From: Desmodus rotundus
Taxonomy: Eukaryota > Chordata > Mammalia > Chiroptera > Phyllostomidae
Length of the DNA stretch: 64,000 nucleotides
NCBI RefSeq assembly: GCF_022682495.2
Contig: NC_071397.1
Coordinates: forward strand, 8,027,082 to 8,091,081
Direction of reading: 5' to 3'
Each line of letters opens with the position of its first letter. The first letter of the stretch is position 1. The notes under the pieces were generated by a model, which was given only the letters and a program-made list of their open reading frames with translations, was not told where the DNA came from and did no database searches. Both the position numbers and the translations under genes were made by a program. Below are positions 35,393 through 47,049 of the stretch, piece after piece.

Positions 35393-36262
35393 ACAAAAAA
35401 AAATGGCCCAAATGAAAAAAACAGATCAAAGGTCCAGAGAAAAATACAACTAAACGATGAAGAGATAGCTGACCTGTCAGATGCACAGTTAAAAACACTG
35501 GTAATCAGGATGCTCATAGAAATGGTTGATTATGGTCACAAAATAGAGGAAAAAGTGAAGTCTATGAAATAAGGGAAAATGCACAGGGAACCAACAGTAA
35601 CAGGAAGGAAACCAGGACTCAAATCAACAGTTTGAGTCCAGACTGGTCAACAGTTTGGACCAGAAGGAAGAAATAAACATTCAACCCAGAAAGATGGAAG
35701 AAACAAGAATTCAGAACTATGAGGAGAGGCTTAGGAACCTCTGGGACAACTTTAAAAGTTCCAACATCCCAATCATAGGGGTGCCAGAAGGAGAAGAGGA
35801 ACGAACAGTAAGAAATTGAAAACTTATTTGGAAAATAATGAAAGAGAACTTCCCCAATCTGGCAAAGATAATAGTCTTCCAGGAAGTCCAGGAAGCTCAG
35901 AGAGTCCCAAAGGAGTTGGACACAAGGAAGCACACACCAAGGCACATCATAATTACATTACCCGAGATTAAAGAGAAGGAGAGAATCTTAAAAGCAGCAA
36001 TAGAAAAGGAGACAGTTACCTACAAAGGAATTCCCATAGGACTATCAGCTGATTTCTCAAAAGAAACCTTGCAGACAAGAAGGGGCTGAAAAGAAGTATT
36101 TCAAGTCATGAAAGTCAAGGACCTACATCCAAGATTACTCTATCCAGCAAAGCTATCATTTAGAATGGAAGGGCAGAAAAAGTGCTTCCCAGATAAGGTC
36201 AAGTTAAAAGAGTTCGTCATCACCAAGCCCTTACTATATGAAATGTTAAAGGGACTTATCTA
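35393..36262 (+). pseudogene. LINE ORF1 (RNA-binding chaperone), decayed, in copy A
   Basis: ORF1p of L1-type elements is a trimeric RNA-binding protein with a coiled coil, an RRM and a C-terminal domain. The piece at 35222-35572 carries the N-terminal part (LNDEEIADLSDAQLK). The piece 35838-36089 carries the C-terminal domain with the hallmarks RHIIITLPEIKEKERIL and the 'LSADFSKETLQTRRG' end, close to L1 ORF1p. In between the frame is lost through insertions, deletions and a TGA/TAA. It cannot make ORF1p. Confidence 0.85.
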
Positions 36263-36676
36263 AGAAAAATAAGAAGATCAAAACTGAACAGGAAAATTGC
36301 AACAAACTCACGACTATCAACAACAAAACCTAAAAAAAAAAAAAAAACGACTAAGCAGACAACTAGAACAGGAACAGAATCATAGAAATGGAGATCACAC
36401 ACAGGGTTATAAGCAGGGAGTGGGGGGGAATGGGAGAAAAGGTACAGGAAATAAGTAGCATAATTGGTAGGCATAAAATAGACAGGAGGAGGTTAAGAAT
36501 AGTATAGGAAATGTAAAGCCAAAGAACTTATATGTATAACCCATGAACATGAACTAAGGGGTGTGGAAATGCAGGTGGGAAGGGGTTTGCAGCATGGAGG
36601 GGAATAAATTGGGGAAATGGGACAACTATAACAGCATGATCAATAAAATATATTAAAAAATAAAATAAATAAAAGC

Positions 36677-36692
36677 AAAAGTTTTATATTGA
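36677..36692 (+). repeat. right TSD of HAL1-like copy A
   Basis: AAAAGTTTTATATTGA; see 34671-34686. Confidence 0.9.
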
Positions 36693-37138
36693 CAGTTAAA
36701 CATTTAAAAATAACAAGGAAAGCAATTGTTTTTGGTATATATTCATAGCTATTGAACAGTTTCTTAACCATTATTGATGCTGTGTTTTTCTGAAAAATGT
36801 ATTTATTTCAATATGATATTATTTCTAATATTTAGCATGCAACTTGAAGTTGCATATTATGATAATAAACGTGGAATGGGTAGAACAACTGACTCTTCTC
36901 TTGGTCATAATAATTTTAATTGCGAAAATAATCTCTCTGTAGGTACTGAAGTATTGGGTAAGGTCAGAGCACATTTGCTAACAATAGGATATATTAAATT
37001 TTATTTTTTGAAATTAAAGTACATAAATATCAGCCCAAATATTTTAAAACATACTTTATTTTTATCTCTACTGAGTACCTTTCTTCAACAAATACTTTTA
37101 AGGTAAAATTGGTTAAATAAATTGCCTCTGCTGTTTTT
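36693..37138. other. unannotated A/T-rich spacer between two LINE insertions
   Basis: No repeat or gene recognised. Confidence 0.5.
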
Positions 37139-37157
37139 GAATGTTTCACTCAGTTTT
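37139..37157 (+). repeat. left TSD of twin-primed LINE
   Basis: GAATGTTTCACTCAGTTTT; repeated with two mismatches at 38340-38357. The junction TTTT/AAA equals the L1 endonuclease consensus on the plus strand. Confidence 0.8.
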
Positions 37158-38339
37158 AAAAATTTATTTTATTGATTATGCTATTACAGTTGTTCCAATT
37201 TTTTTGTACTGTACTTTACATCCCCAGGGCTATTCTGTAACTGCCAATTTGTACTTCTTAAACCCTTCAGCTCTTCACCCATTTCCTCACATCCCTTCCC
37301 ACCTGGCACCATCAAAACACTCTCTGTATCCACCATTCTGCCTCTGTTCTTCTCGTTTGCTTGGTTTGTTTTTTAGATTCAATTGTTGATAGATATGTAT
37401 TTATTGCCATTTCATATTCATAGTTCTGATATTCTTTTTCTTAAATAACCTCCTTTAAAATTTTATATATAATGTTTTAGTGATGATGAACTCCTGCAGT
37501 TTTTTCTTATCTTGGAAGTTTTTTTTATCTGCCCTTCAATTCTAAATGATATATTTTCTGGGTAGACCAGTCTTGGCTGTAGATTCCTGCTTTTCATGAC
37601 TTTGAATATTTCTTGCCAATCCCTTCTAGCCTGCAAAGTTTCTATTGAGAAATCAGCTGCCAGTCTTAATGGGAACTCCCCTACAGGTAACTAACTGCTT
37701 TTTTCTTACTACTTTTAAGAGTCTCCCTTTATATTTTGACATTTTAATTAAGATATGTCTCAGAGTGGGCCTCTTTGCATCCATCTTGTTTGGGACACCC
37801 TGTGCTTCCTGGACTTGCATGTCTGTTTCCTTCACCAAATTAGGGAAATTTTCTCTCATTATTTTTTTCAAATAGATTTCCAAGTTCTTGCTCTTTCTCT
37901 TCTCCTTCTGGCACCCCTAGGATGTTAATGTTGGAATGTTTGAAGTTGTCCCAGAGGCTCCTTACACTATTCTAATTTTTTTAATTCTTTTTTCTTCTGG
38001 TTGTTCTGATTGGTTGTTTTAGCTCTGCCTAATACATACAAACAAACACAGGGAGGGTACCAAAATGAGGAGACAAGGAAACATAGCTCAAATGAAAGAA
38101 CCAATCAAAACTCCAGAAAAATAACTAGAGAAAATGGAGATAGGCAATCTATCAGATGCACAGTTCAAAACCCTGGTTATATAAGGATGCTCAAGGAACT
38201 TAGCAAGGACCTCAACAGCATAAAAAAGATCCATTCAGAAATGAAGGATACACCAATTGAAATAAAGAACAATTTACAGGGAAACAACAGTACAATGGAT
38301 GAACCTGAGGATCAAATCAATGATTTGGAACATAAGGAA
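37158..38339 (-). mobile_element. HAL1-like LINE insertion with 5' inversion (twin priming)
   Basis: 37158-38022 is minus-oriented: T-tail, 3' UTR ('tttattgattatgctattac'), then the ORF1 C-terminal half; an ORF at 37653-37883 retains RHILIKMSKYKGRLLK-type sequence. From about 38030 to 38339 the next upstream ORF1 portion lies in plus orientation (ORF 38010-38402). The two parts are contiguous in the element, so the 5' piece was inverted at insertion. TSDs of ~18 bp (two mismatches) bracket the whole 1.18 kb. Confidence 0.85.
37653..38330. pseudogene. LINE ORF1 remnant, split by inversion
   Basis: The C-terminal half is on the minus strand and the N-terminal half on the plus strand. In-frame stops occur in both. 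No product is possible. Confidence 0.8.
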
Positions 38340-38357
38340 GAATGTTTCAGTAAGTTT
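38340..38357 (+). repeat. right TSD of twin-primed LINE
   Basis: GAATGTTTCAGTAAGTTT; see 37139-37157. Confidence 0.8.
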
Positions 38358-38520
38358 AAATGTTTCAAAACAGTAGGCTTTATCAATTTCATTACTTTCT
38401 GATACAGGATGTAAATGTGTCCATTTAAAAACAGGAGTTTAATCCAGTGATTTTTCAAACAAGGCAACATATTTCCAAGCATAATTACAGAACTTTAAAA
38501 TGAAATCCTGACAAGGAAAT

Positions 38521-38530
38521 AAAAGGCATA
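38521..38530 (+). repeat. left TSD of Ves SINE in L1
   Basis: AAAAGGCATA, repeated exactly at 38736-38745; it is L1 target sequence. Confidence 0.85.
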
Positions 38531-38534
38531 TACA

Positions 38535-38735
38535 GCCCTGACCAGTGTGGCTCAGTTGGCTGGGCATCGCTCCACAAAGTGAAAGGTTCCTGGTTCAATT
38601 GCCGGCCAGGGCACAATGGCTGGGTTTCAGGTTGGGTCCTTGGTCAGGACACGTTCAAAAAGCAGCCAATTGATGTTTTTCTCCCTCTCTCCCTCTCAAC
38701 CCCTCTCTAAAAATAAATAAATAAAATGTTTTTTA
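38535..38735 (+). mobile_element. Ves SINE
   Basis: Head 'gccctgaccagtgtggctca', B box 'ggttcaattgccggccaggg', CT-rich body and tail 'aaaataaataaataaaatg'. Exact 10-bp TSDs show it jumped into the L1 after the L1 had inserted. Confidence 0.92.
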
Positions 38736-38899
38736 AAAAGGCATAGACACTAGAATGGAAAAATAAAGCCATCCCTATTTTCAAGTGACATTGTTGTCTC
38801 TGTAGACAATCCACCGGAATTTTTTTTTAATTCCTAGGCTAAGTGAGGTCAGCAAGGTTGCAGTTTGCAATAACACAAAAAACCACCAGCATTTTTACT

Positions 38900-40700
38900 T
38901 ATAAACAAGCATGTGAAAACCAAAATTTAAAACATTCCCATTTATAATCACTCAAAAAAATAAAATATTTAGGTATAAATCCAACAAAACAGGTACAGGA
39001 TCTGCATGCTGAAAATTACAAAAGGTTAATAACAGAAAATCAAAGAAGGCCTAAGTAAATGGAGAGATATACTGTATTCTTGGATTTGAAGATTCAACAT
39101 AGTAAAGTTTGAGTGTTCTCCAAATTGATCTATAGGTTGAATGCAATCCTATCAAACTCCCAGTAAGGTGTTTTATAGACATACTCAAGCTTATTCTAAA
39201 ACAACTTAAAGGAAAGCATCCAGAATAACAAAACCAATTTGAAACAGCAAAATAAAGCAAGAGGAATCACTCTATGTGATGGTAAGCCTTGCTCTACAGC
39301 TACAGGGATCGGAGCGTGTGATGTTGGTAGAGAACTGATGCACAGACCAATGAATCAGAACAGACAATCCAGAAATTGCTCCACACGAACAGGCCTGACT
39401 GACTTTCCGACAAAGGTGCAAAGGCAATTCAGTTGCGATAGGCTAGCCTTTCCAACAAATGGTGCTGGAGAAACTGACCTAAACTTCACACCTTATACAA
39501 AAATTACTCAAAATGTATCATGACTTTCAATGTAAAACATAAAACCATAAAACTTTTAGGGAAAAAATGAAAAATCTTTGGAACCTAAGGGTAGACAAAG
39601 AATTCTCAGACTTGATAGCAGAAGGATGATCCATAAAAGGAAAAACGGATACATCAGGCCTAAACAAAATTAAAAACTTTTGCTCTGCCAAAGACTTTCT
39701 TTGGATGGTGAAAAGATAAGCTACAAACTGGGAGGGAATATTTGCAAACCACATATTCAACAAAGTTTTTGTATGTAGACTATAAATAACTCTCAGTCTT
39801 CAACAGTGGAAGAAACGTATCAGTCCAGTTAGAAAATGGGCAAAATACATGAACAGACATTTCACTGAGGAGGATACACAGATGGTAAATAAGCTCATGA
39901 AAAGACATCCAACATCATTAGCCATTAGATGCATGCAAATTAAGACCACACTACACACCTATCAGAATGATGAAAATTAAAAGCAGTGACAACATCAAAT
40001 GCTGATGAGAATGAAGAGAAACAGATTTTCACACATTGCTGACAAGAATGTAAAATGGCACAGCCACTCTGGAAATGAGTTTGACAATTTCTTTTAAAAC
40101 TAAATATGTAGTTACCATATAACCCAGACGTACTATTGGGAATTTATCTAAAAGAAATGAAAATCATGTTCACACAAAAGCTCTTCACAAATGTTCATGA
40201 CAATTTTATTCAAATTTGCCAAACACTGAAAACAACCCAGATGTCCTTTGATGGGTAAAAACTAAACAAACTGGTACGTTCCATACTGATACTCAGGAAT
40301 AAAAAAGAGAGAACTATTGATACACATGAGGACTTGAATAGATCCCAAGGGAATTGCATTGAATGGAAAAAAAAGCCCATTTCCAAAGATCACACACTAT
40401 AAAATGGTTATATAACATTTTGCAATATCTTTGAAACAACAAAATTGTTGTGCTTACTCAGAGTAAGAAGTGGGGGTGAAAGAGTAGGGGGGACTATAAA
40501 GGAGTGGCACAAGAGAGTCTCGTCGCAGTGAACTAGTCTGCATGTTGATAGTGGTGGTGGTCCCATGACACGGGTGACAAAGTTGTGTGAAAGTATTTTC
40601 ACACATAAATAAGCACATGCAATACCAGAAAATGGTGATGGAAGGAGATTTGACTTGGGGTGATGAACACACAATACAATGTCACCCCAGTACATTCAAT
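38900..40700 (+). pseudogene. L1 ORF2 C-terminal remnant (reverse transcriptase region)
   Basis: Translates in fragments to the L1 ORF2 C-terminal half, with stops and frameshifts throughout. ORF2p would supply endonuclease and reverse transcriptase activity; here nothing is functional. Confidence 0.75.
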
Positions 40701-40917
40701 AAAAAATGAAAATTAAAAAAATTAAAACACCCGGAGGACTCCGAATAAGCTCTATGGATTGTACCGATGTTAACTTCTGGGTTGCGATATTGTCCTGTAG
40801 TTGTGTCAGATGCTCTCATCGAGAGCAGATGGGTGAAGTGTGCATGGAACGTCACTGTACGTGTGTGTTGGAGCTTCCTGTGAACCTCTCATTATTTGAA
40901 AATAAAACGGTTAAAGA

Positions 40918-43289
40918 AACTAAATCGTGTGCACTGAGTTATTCTCAGTGTATTTACAATGCAAATGGGTTCTTCCCACGATGACTAAAGAGGAGAGAAA
41001 TGACCTAGTGTCTGTCATCACCTGTCTGTGTTGTTGATACAATTGGAACATTTGAAAATTTGCAATGTTGGCTCCCTGGTTAACTGAATGTGGCAGCTGT
41101 GGTCACTTTCCCCCAGTCTCAGTAGTGACGTTGATGAGGGAACATGAAGAACTCAGGAGGCGGATGCAAAGTCCATCTTTTCAACTAAGAAGGTTAAATG
41201 TGTCACAGAATCTGCACGGGCTCACAGAGAAAAAGGTATGTAAACACTCTTATTCGCCCTTCTCCCTGGAACCAGACAGGTGCAATGTTCGGAGTCACCG
41301 GCCTCCACGGAGATGACTGTGAAGCAGTTCGGGACTGCTCTCAGGAAATAATCAGAGGGGTTTCAGGTGTCTAGCAACAGAGAAACAGTTTGACGAGGTC
41401 AATCCCTCATAACTGAAGATGTCATCAACCTTGACACTGGTAAGATAGAGGTAGGACTATGCTCATTACCTTGAACATGAAGGGCATCCTGGAACCTCAC
41501 ATGAAACTGCTCTTTAAAAACATCAAACTACCTGAGAACGGAACCATGTGTGAGATTGTTGGAGGATGCTTTTTCTTATACGAAAAAGATAGGTAAAAAT
41601 GCCAAGTTGACTCAGCTGTGGTGCTGGAGACGTCCCTGCTGTCAGGATTCAAAACTGAAGATAGCAAGGCCTTTAAGTGAATGGGATGGAAGTGAATGGG
41701 TAATTCACACAAATACCAAGCACTTCAAGGATGGAGAATGAGCTCATCTAACTCAAGGTTATGGAATCCTGTTTTGTAGTGAGCATCTCGTCCATAAATA
41801 TGTGTGTGGCCTTCTCACGTCAGCCCCAAGTTAGGCGGTGCTCGGCACCACCAGTAAATTGTCCTGCTGGAGACTCGCTATTGCTCTCAGAGTCAGCACC
41901 AAACTCTAATATTACTATTCTGTTTTAAGCCCGCCCTTGATCCACCCACCCTCAAATAATAAAACCCCAGTGAGCGGTAATGAAGAATGTGTAACACTTT
42001 ACCAAAAATGGCAGATTAACGAGGCTTTGATTCAACTGTAACTTTTCCACACCTTAAAGAAATCTCTTTTCGTTAAATATCTACACAGTTATAGGGATTC
42101 TTGCAGTCAGTCTAGAGTTGTTCTTGAACATGCTATTTTTAAGAAAAGGGGAGCATGCTTTTCTAGACTACCTTTCTCTGACCCTCTGTGAACCAGATGC
42201 TCCCACTTTGCACCTGGACACCAGTCTTCCGGGGCCAGCACCCTGGGCTGGGTTCTTTTTCCTAGTTCCAGACCATTTCTGGCTTCAAGATTTCCTTTTG
42301 GAAATGCTTTTTTTCACTGTGAGTCAATGTATTCAAGGCTTTTTCTTTCTGATAAGCAGCCCTTTATTTCCTTTCTTTAAAGTTGTGCCATGATGTCTAG
42401 GATACTCTCTTCTTTTCCCTAAGATGACTTCTTGTGTTTCAACGGATCTCTAAGAGTTATCTTAGCCTAGTACATTTCTGAAAATTTGGACCCCAAGATC
42501 AAATGAATTTCCATTCTGGTGTACACTTTCCCGGGAGGAAAAGAAAAAAGGAATAACTCAATTACAGAAGTATCTTATGTGTAAAGTCTGATTAAACCAG
42601 CACAAACCTCTTCTGTTAAAATACGAGTTCTGTCTGGAAAAAGTCCAGCCATTGTTAATATAATGAGAATGGTCTGAGCAACATTGATTTAACCTGGCAG
42701 CTAAGGAGAGTGGACTGGAATGTACATGCATGAATGATGATAACTTCACTCTATACCAATTTGAGTTTTGGAGCTAAACACACTTAATATCTTCTGCAAA
42801 CACAATAACAGAGGCACATCTACCTATTGGGTGGCAATTCAGTGCCACTTATGAATGGACTTTGAAAGCAGCCAGATGGAAGCAAATGTAGTATCAACTT
42901 CCAGACAGTGTTTAAGACTCCTGCTCACGTCTCTGCTGAAGCATTACTAGAAGTGTCTAGGCTGTCAGACTGGGTCAGAGTGTATAGATCATTTCTAGTT
43001 GGAACATCACCTGCAGCCCTTCCAGGTCTCTGTTCCGGAGACAGGATCTGCATCTTATATTCATTCTGTTTGGTTATTCTGTTCCGTTTTCTGTGGCCTA
43101 CCCTTAAGGGCACGAGAATTCTTAGACGTGTGATGAAAAGTGCCTCCATGTGTGGGATTGTATGATAAAGTTTGTCATGAACGACTACCAAACCACACCA
43201 TTCTGCAATGCTGAGAATCAACCAACATGGAAAGCTTTGATATCAACACACACTTGGTGAGCAAGGCAGCCTGGCCACCTCCATCAAAG
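40918..43289. other. unannotated interval
   Basis: No named repeat. The stretch 41400-41750 reads in fragments like an old processed copy or repeat, but I could not identify a parent. A scattered A/T-rich stretch precedes 43290. Confidence 0.4.
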
Positions 43290-43770
43290 TCATAAACATG
43301 TAAACACAAATCTACTTCTGAGAATTTACCTTAAAGGTGTACATGTTGCAAAATGACTACTGTAAGAGGTAATTTATCAAAGTCCTTTTTATCATAGCAA
43401 AAATTTGAAACAATGTCACATATAGGAGTCTAGTTAAATTATGATACATCCATACGATGAAATACTATGTAGTCCTGAAAAAAGAAGGAATTCCTTTTGG
43501 GACTTTGAAATCGCGAAGATACATTAAGTAGATGGTAAAATTGGAGCAGAAGTTAACCTCTCATTTGTAAAATGACTTTCATTCTCTGAAAAGGTGGTGG
43601 GTGGATAAAAATTTGTTTTCTATTTCCTTCCGCCCTTCTACACTCTACCAAAAAAAGAGAAAATACCGTTAATACAAGTGTCCTCTAGGGTGGGAAACCG
43701 AAAGTCTGGAAGGTTTTTCCTTGTACACCTTCAAGCTGTCAATCATGAATTATCCATTCAAAATTTAAAA
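43290..43770 (+). mobile_element. L1 3' end, old
   Basis: The order 'ctacttctgagaatttacct', 'gtacatgttgcaaaatgac', 'tcatagcaaaaatttgaaac', 'aattatgatacatccatacg' and 'atgaaatactatgtagtcct' is that of an L1 ORF2 end and 3' UTR. Confidence 0.75.
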
Positions 43771-46700
43771 ATTTTAATCATGAATTACCCATCCCAAAGG
43801 AAATGTTTTCAGCAAGACTCTGAAATGGCTGTAAAATAGTACCTAATACATGGTTGGCACACTCATCAGTGAATAACAACTTGTGAAATTGAACAGGAGC
43901 TGGGAATTTCTGCCTAAGACATTATAGCTACTATAGATTTTTCCTACTCATCAGTTAACGAAGGAGTTGTAGAATCTTGTGGAGGGTTTTCCTGTTTGTT
44001 TGTTTTTTTAAGAATTGAAAGAATTTTAGTAAAATCAACAAGTTTACATTTGTACGTCTTGTGTGTTTGGGACCCAACCAGGGACATAAAATACAGTTAC
44101 AAGGACATGGTTTCCATAGGAGAGCAGGCAAAAGGCAAGGGCTACCCTAGCGGTGTGACAGTCAGATGGTGTGACCCCAAGGCCACCCCCCATGCTCTGG
44201 AAGTGAGCAAGCACAGAGACGCCTCAGCACGGGTTTTCAGCGCTCAGCCCAGGGTCCACAACCTACACAGCATTCCTGCATTACTAACACTCAATAGCCC
44301 ACAGCTGATAAACCATTCATAAAATTAAGTAGTATTGCTCATAGAATATTAATGTCAACTGAGTTGAGTTCATGCCGCTTTAACGAGAATGTTACTGTTC
44401 AACTTTTATTCCCCTTACTCTACTAAAAGATAACATACATTTCGAAATACTGATCCATGTTCAGAGAAAAAAGAGACTAGGGCTCCCAAGTTAGGAATGA
44501 GCAATCACAAGACTTTTCCAAGATTTTACCCATTTTGAGGACAGAGGAACAGGGCTTTTAAAAGTGCGATGTTGCGTGCACTAGTCAGTTGTCCTCTGAG
44601 GAGTAAATCCAAGCTCACAAGTTGTGATGGTAATGTGCGCACCTCCCCCACCCCGCCCCCGGCTTTTACCTCTATCTGGAGTCTGCTGAGAAGTAAATAC
44701 TGGGTGTGGGAGAAGCGGTGTCCTCGTACATTCTAGGATTAAATTGAGCAATCGCCTGGAGCTATTTTACTTAGTTCTGCCCACCAGGCTCCAGGCTGTG
44801 CATTTAAGCATCTTCCTCTCAACTTTCTCTGGCTTCTACTGACTCTGACCCTATGAAAGAAGCTAGATATTTCCGAGGCACAAATTCCTGGGCACAATTG
44901 ATTAGTTAGAAAGTCTTACTGATGAATCAGGTTATTGGGTGATATTTAACGACAAGAAACAATGGGCAGTACATCTATTGATAACTGATTTTCCTGATTC
45001 TGTCATCAAATGAGACCTATATATAAATATAACTCCCTAAATTTGGGATTAGGATGAATAGTTTTCGGTTTAGCATTGTGACATATCGCTTTGGGAAATA
45101 CAGTGTTTTAGTCTTGGGGACAGAGGAGGGGAATGACAAGGACTATACTTGCTCCAGGACAATGAAGTCTGCCTTCTGCCCATGGGCGTTATTCTTATTT
45201 TTATGATCCTTTGCTGCCTACCTCCCAGGACTGGTTGAGGATCAAGTGAGTGTGGTATGTGTGAGCATTCTTCCTTAATGCTAAAGTGTCTTTATGTACA
45301 AGTACGGGTCCTTATGCTGAATTTGCTCAGTCTCACCGAATTTGGAGATCAAGTACATGCAGATATCCGGAAAATGCTCTAAGGGAGTTGATGCTTCCTA
45401 GTGGTGCTACTTCCAAGTAATATACTGGATATTTCTGAGAGCACTCCTAAGATGCTGGTCTTTTCGTCCGTCCTACACTTGGCATTTGGAGCTTCATTAC
45501 TGAGCCTTAGAAACACACCTTGCCTCAGACTGGCTGAGACTATGTGTGGCTTCAGTACCCTGGTGCTCTACTGGTCTGACTCTTCAGTTCAGTTCTACAG
45601 GCTCCACGCAAGCTCATTTTCTATGTTTAAAGACAGGAAGCACTCAGCACCACGTGCTGAATCTTCACCTTTTTATTGAGGCAAGGAGATGACGAACCCG
45701 AACACTGGTCACTGAGCTGAGTCTAACTTGGGATGACATTGTTGCCTGAAGTCTCCCTGCAGGTCAGGGAGGACCAAACCGTGAAGGGGTGCTTAGACAC
45801 AGACAGGCTGCTCCATCACCCAGTTTTAGCAACCAGTCAGAATGACCACACGGGAGCCCCTCCTTCCCCTGCACAGGAGTGCGGCACTGGGCTAGGCTCC
45901 GAGGGGTGGAGAGTGATAGACCACAGGATTCCAGTGTGGAAACCAGTGTTGAGGTTGGTGTAACGGAAAAGAAAGCCCCACACTGAATTACGTTATTGGA
46001 GACATAGCTTTGGCATAGGATTAGCTTAATGTCTAAGAAGCTATTTTAGTGGAAATATACAATGAATGGCTCTGCATCTTGGTTAGATATAGCACTAGGA
46101 GTGAACCAGCCTTCAGCGGGATAAAGATTTCAAAGGTCAGCCTTTGTAAGCCCACTATGAATTCCTTCTTCCCTTCTCTCTGAGAACACTCCAGGCATGG
46201 TCAGAGTGCATGCAGGCGTGGAGGTAAAAGGAAATCTTTGTCTACACTGTCCCCAATCCCAATGAACAATTTCCCTGTGCAACCAACTGTGGTCTTGGTC
46301 ACTTTCCTCAGCTGCTGCCTCTACCCTGGCCACCTAGTGCACACGGGTTGGAAGACTGAAGGGCACTCCTGCCTGTGCCACACTCTGCTGCCTTGTGTAA
46401 TGCTGCACGCACAGGTGAATGGTTGTCAGAAATAAATGAGACACCTTGTAGCAGCCTGCCATTTTCAGTATTTTATTCTTAGAGCAGTTAGAGCCCTGAT
46501 GAGATTGATTCCTGAAGTAATTGGGTTCTGATCTGCACCTGGTGTTCCTGGCCTCCTGTCTGCGGCAGCCCATCTCCAGTCTCCAGCTATGGCATTTTGG
46601 CCTCCCGATATCTGCTCTCCAGCCAGTAGAGCTGGCCTTTCTTTACCTTTCAAGCTCACAGCTGAGACTCCAGACCCAACCCTCTGAACTCTGGCTTGAG

Positions 46701-47049
46701 GTCAGGAGCGTTTTTGGGAGGGGGGCTAATGGCACCCCAACACACCAGGCCTGAGGCCACCCAGGCCACCTTGCTCTCCATCGTCACCTTTCTGGTTTCA
46801 GCTTCCCAGATGGTGAGGAAGAAACCAAAGAGAGAAAGGAAAACATTGAATTTAGAAGCTACAGGTCAAAGATTGGCTTCATTGGTACCTTAGTGCAGAT
46901 GTCTCATTTATTAACTGGAAGAAGCAACTGAAAATATTAAGACTTGAGCAAAAGTTTTCTGGGAGGTGACACTCCCTAGGACATTGAAACAGAACTGGGG
47001 TGGCCTTGGGGACCCCAATGTTTCCAATGTCATTGATTTCTGTTCTTTA
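43771..47049. other. unannotated interval
   Basis: No family I can name, including across 45390-46980 where several ORFs of 60-90 codons occur without motif. Confidence 0.4.

Larger units (their letters stand above)
34687..36676 (+). mobile_element. full-length HAL1-like (half-L1) element, copy A
   Basis: About 1990 bp. It has a 5' UTR starting 'gggtttccagccaagatgga', a decayed ORF1, a 3' UTR and an A-rich tail, with no ORF2 sequence. The same 5' end and 3' end occur in copy B (58.4-60.5 kb), so this is a family with L1-type ORF1 only, not a random deletion. Such half-L1 families are known in mammals and depend on L1 for mobility. Flanking 16-bp TSDs (one mismatch) show a single full-length insertion. 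Copy A is more decayed than copy B: relative to B it has a +1 insertion near 35440, a 7-bp deletion near 35570 and a short duplication near 35625-35660. Confidence 0.88.
38505..40917 (+). mobile_element. 5'-truncated L1 (L1M-like), interrupted by a Ves SINE
   Basis: L1 ORF2 sequence from the reverse transcriptase region to the 3' end is readable. Signposts are 'aggtataaatccaacaaaac', 'gcaattcagttgcgataggc', 'gccattagatgcatgcaaat', 'aatgtaaaatggcacagcca' and 'caacccagatgtcctttgat'. The 3' UTR ends with 'gaaaataaaacggttaaaga'. The frame is broken many times. The 5' end at about 38505 is approximate. A Ves SINE sits at 38535-38735. Confidence 0.85.
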
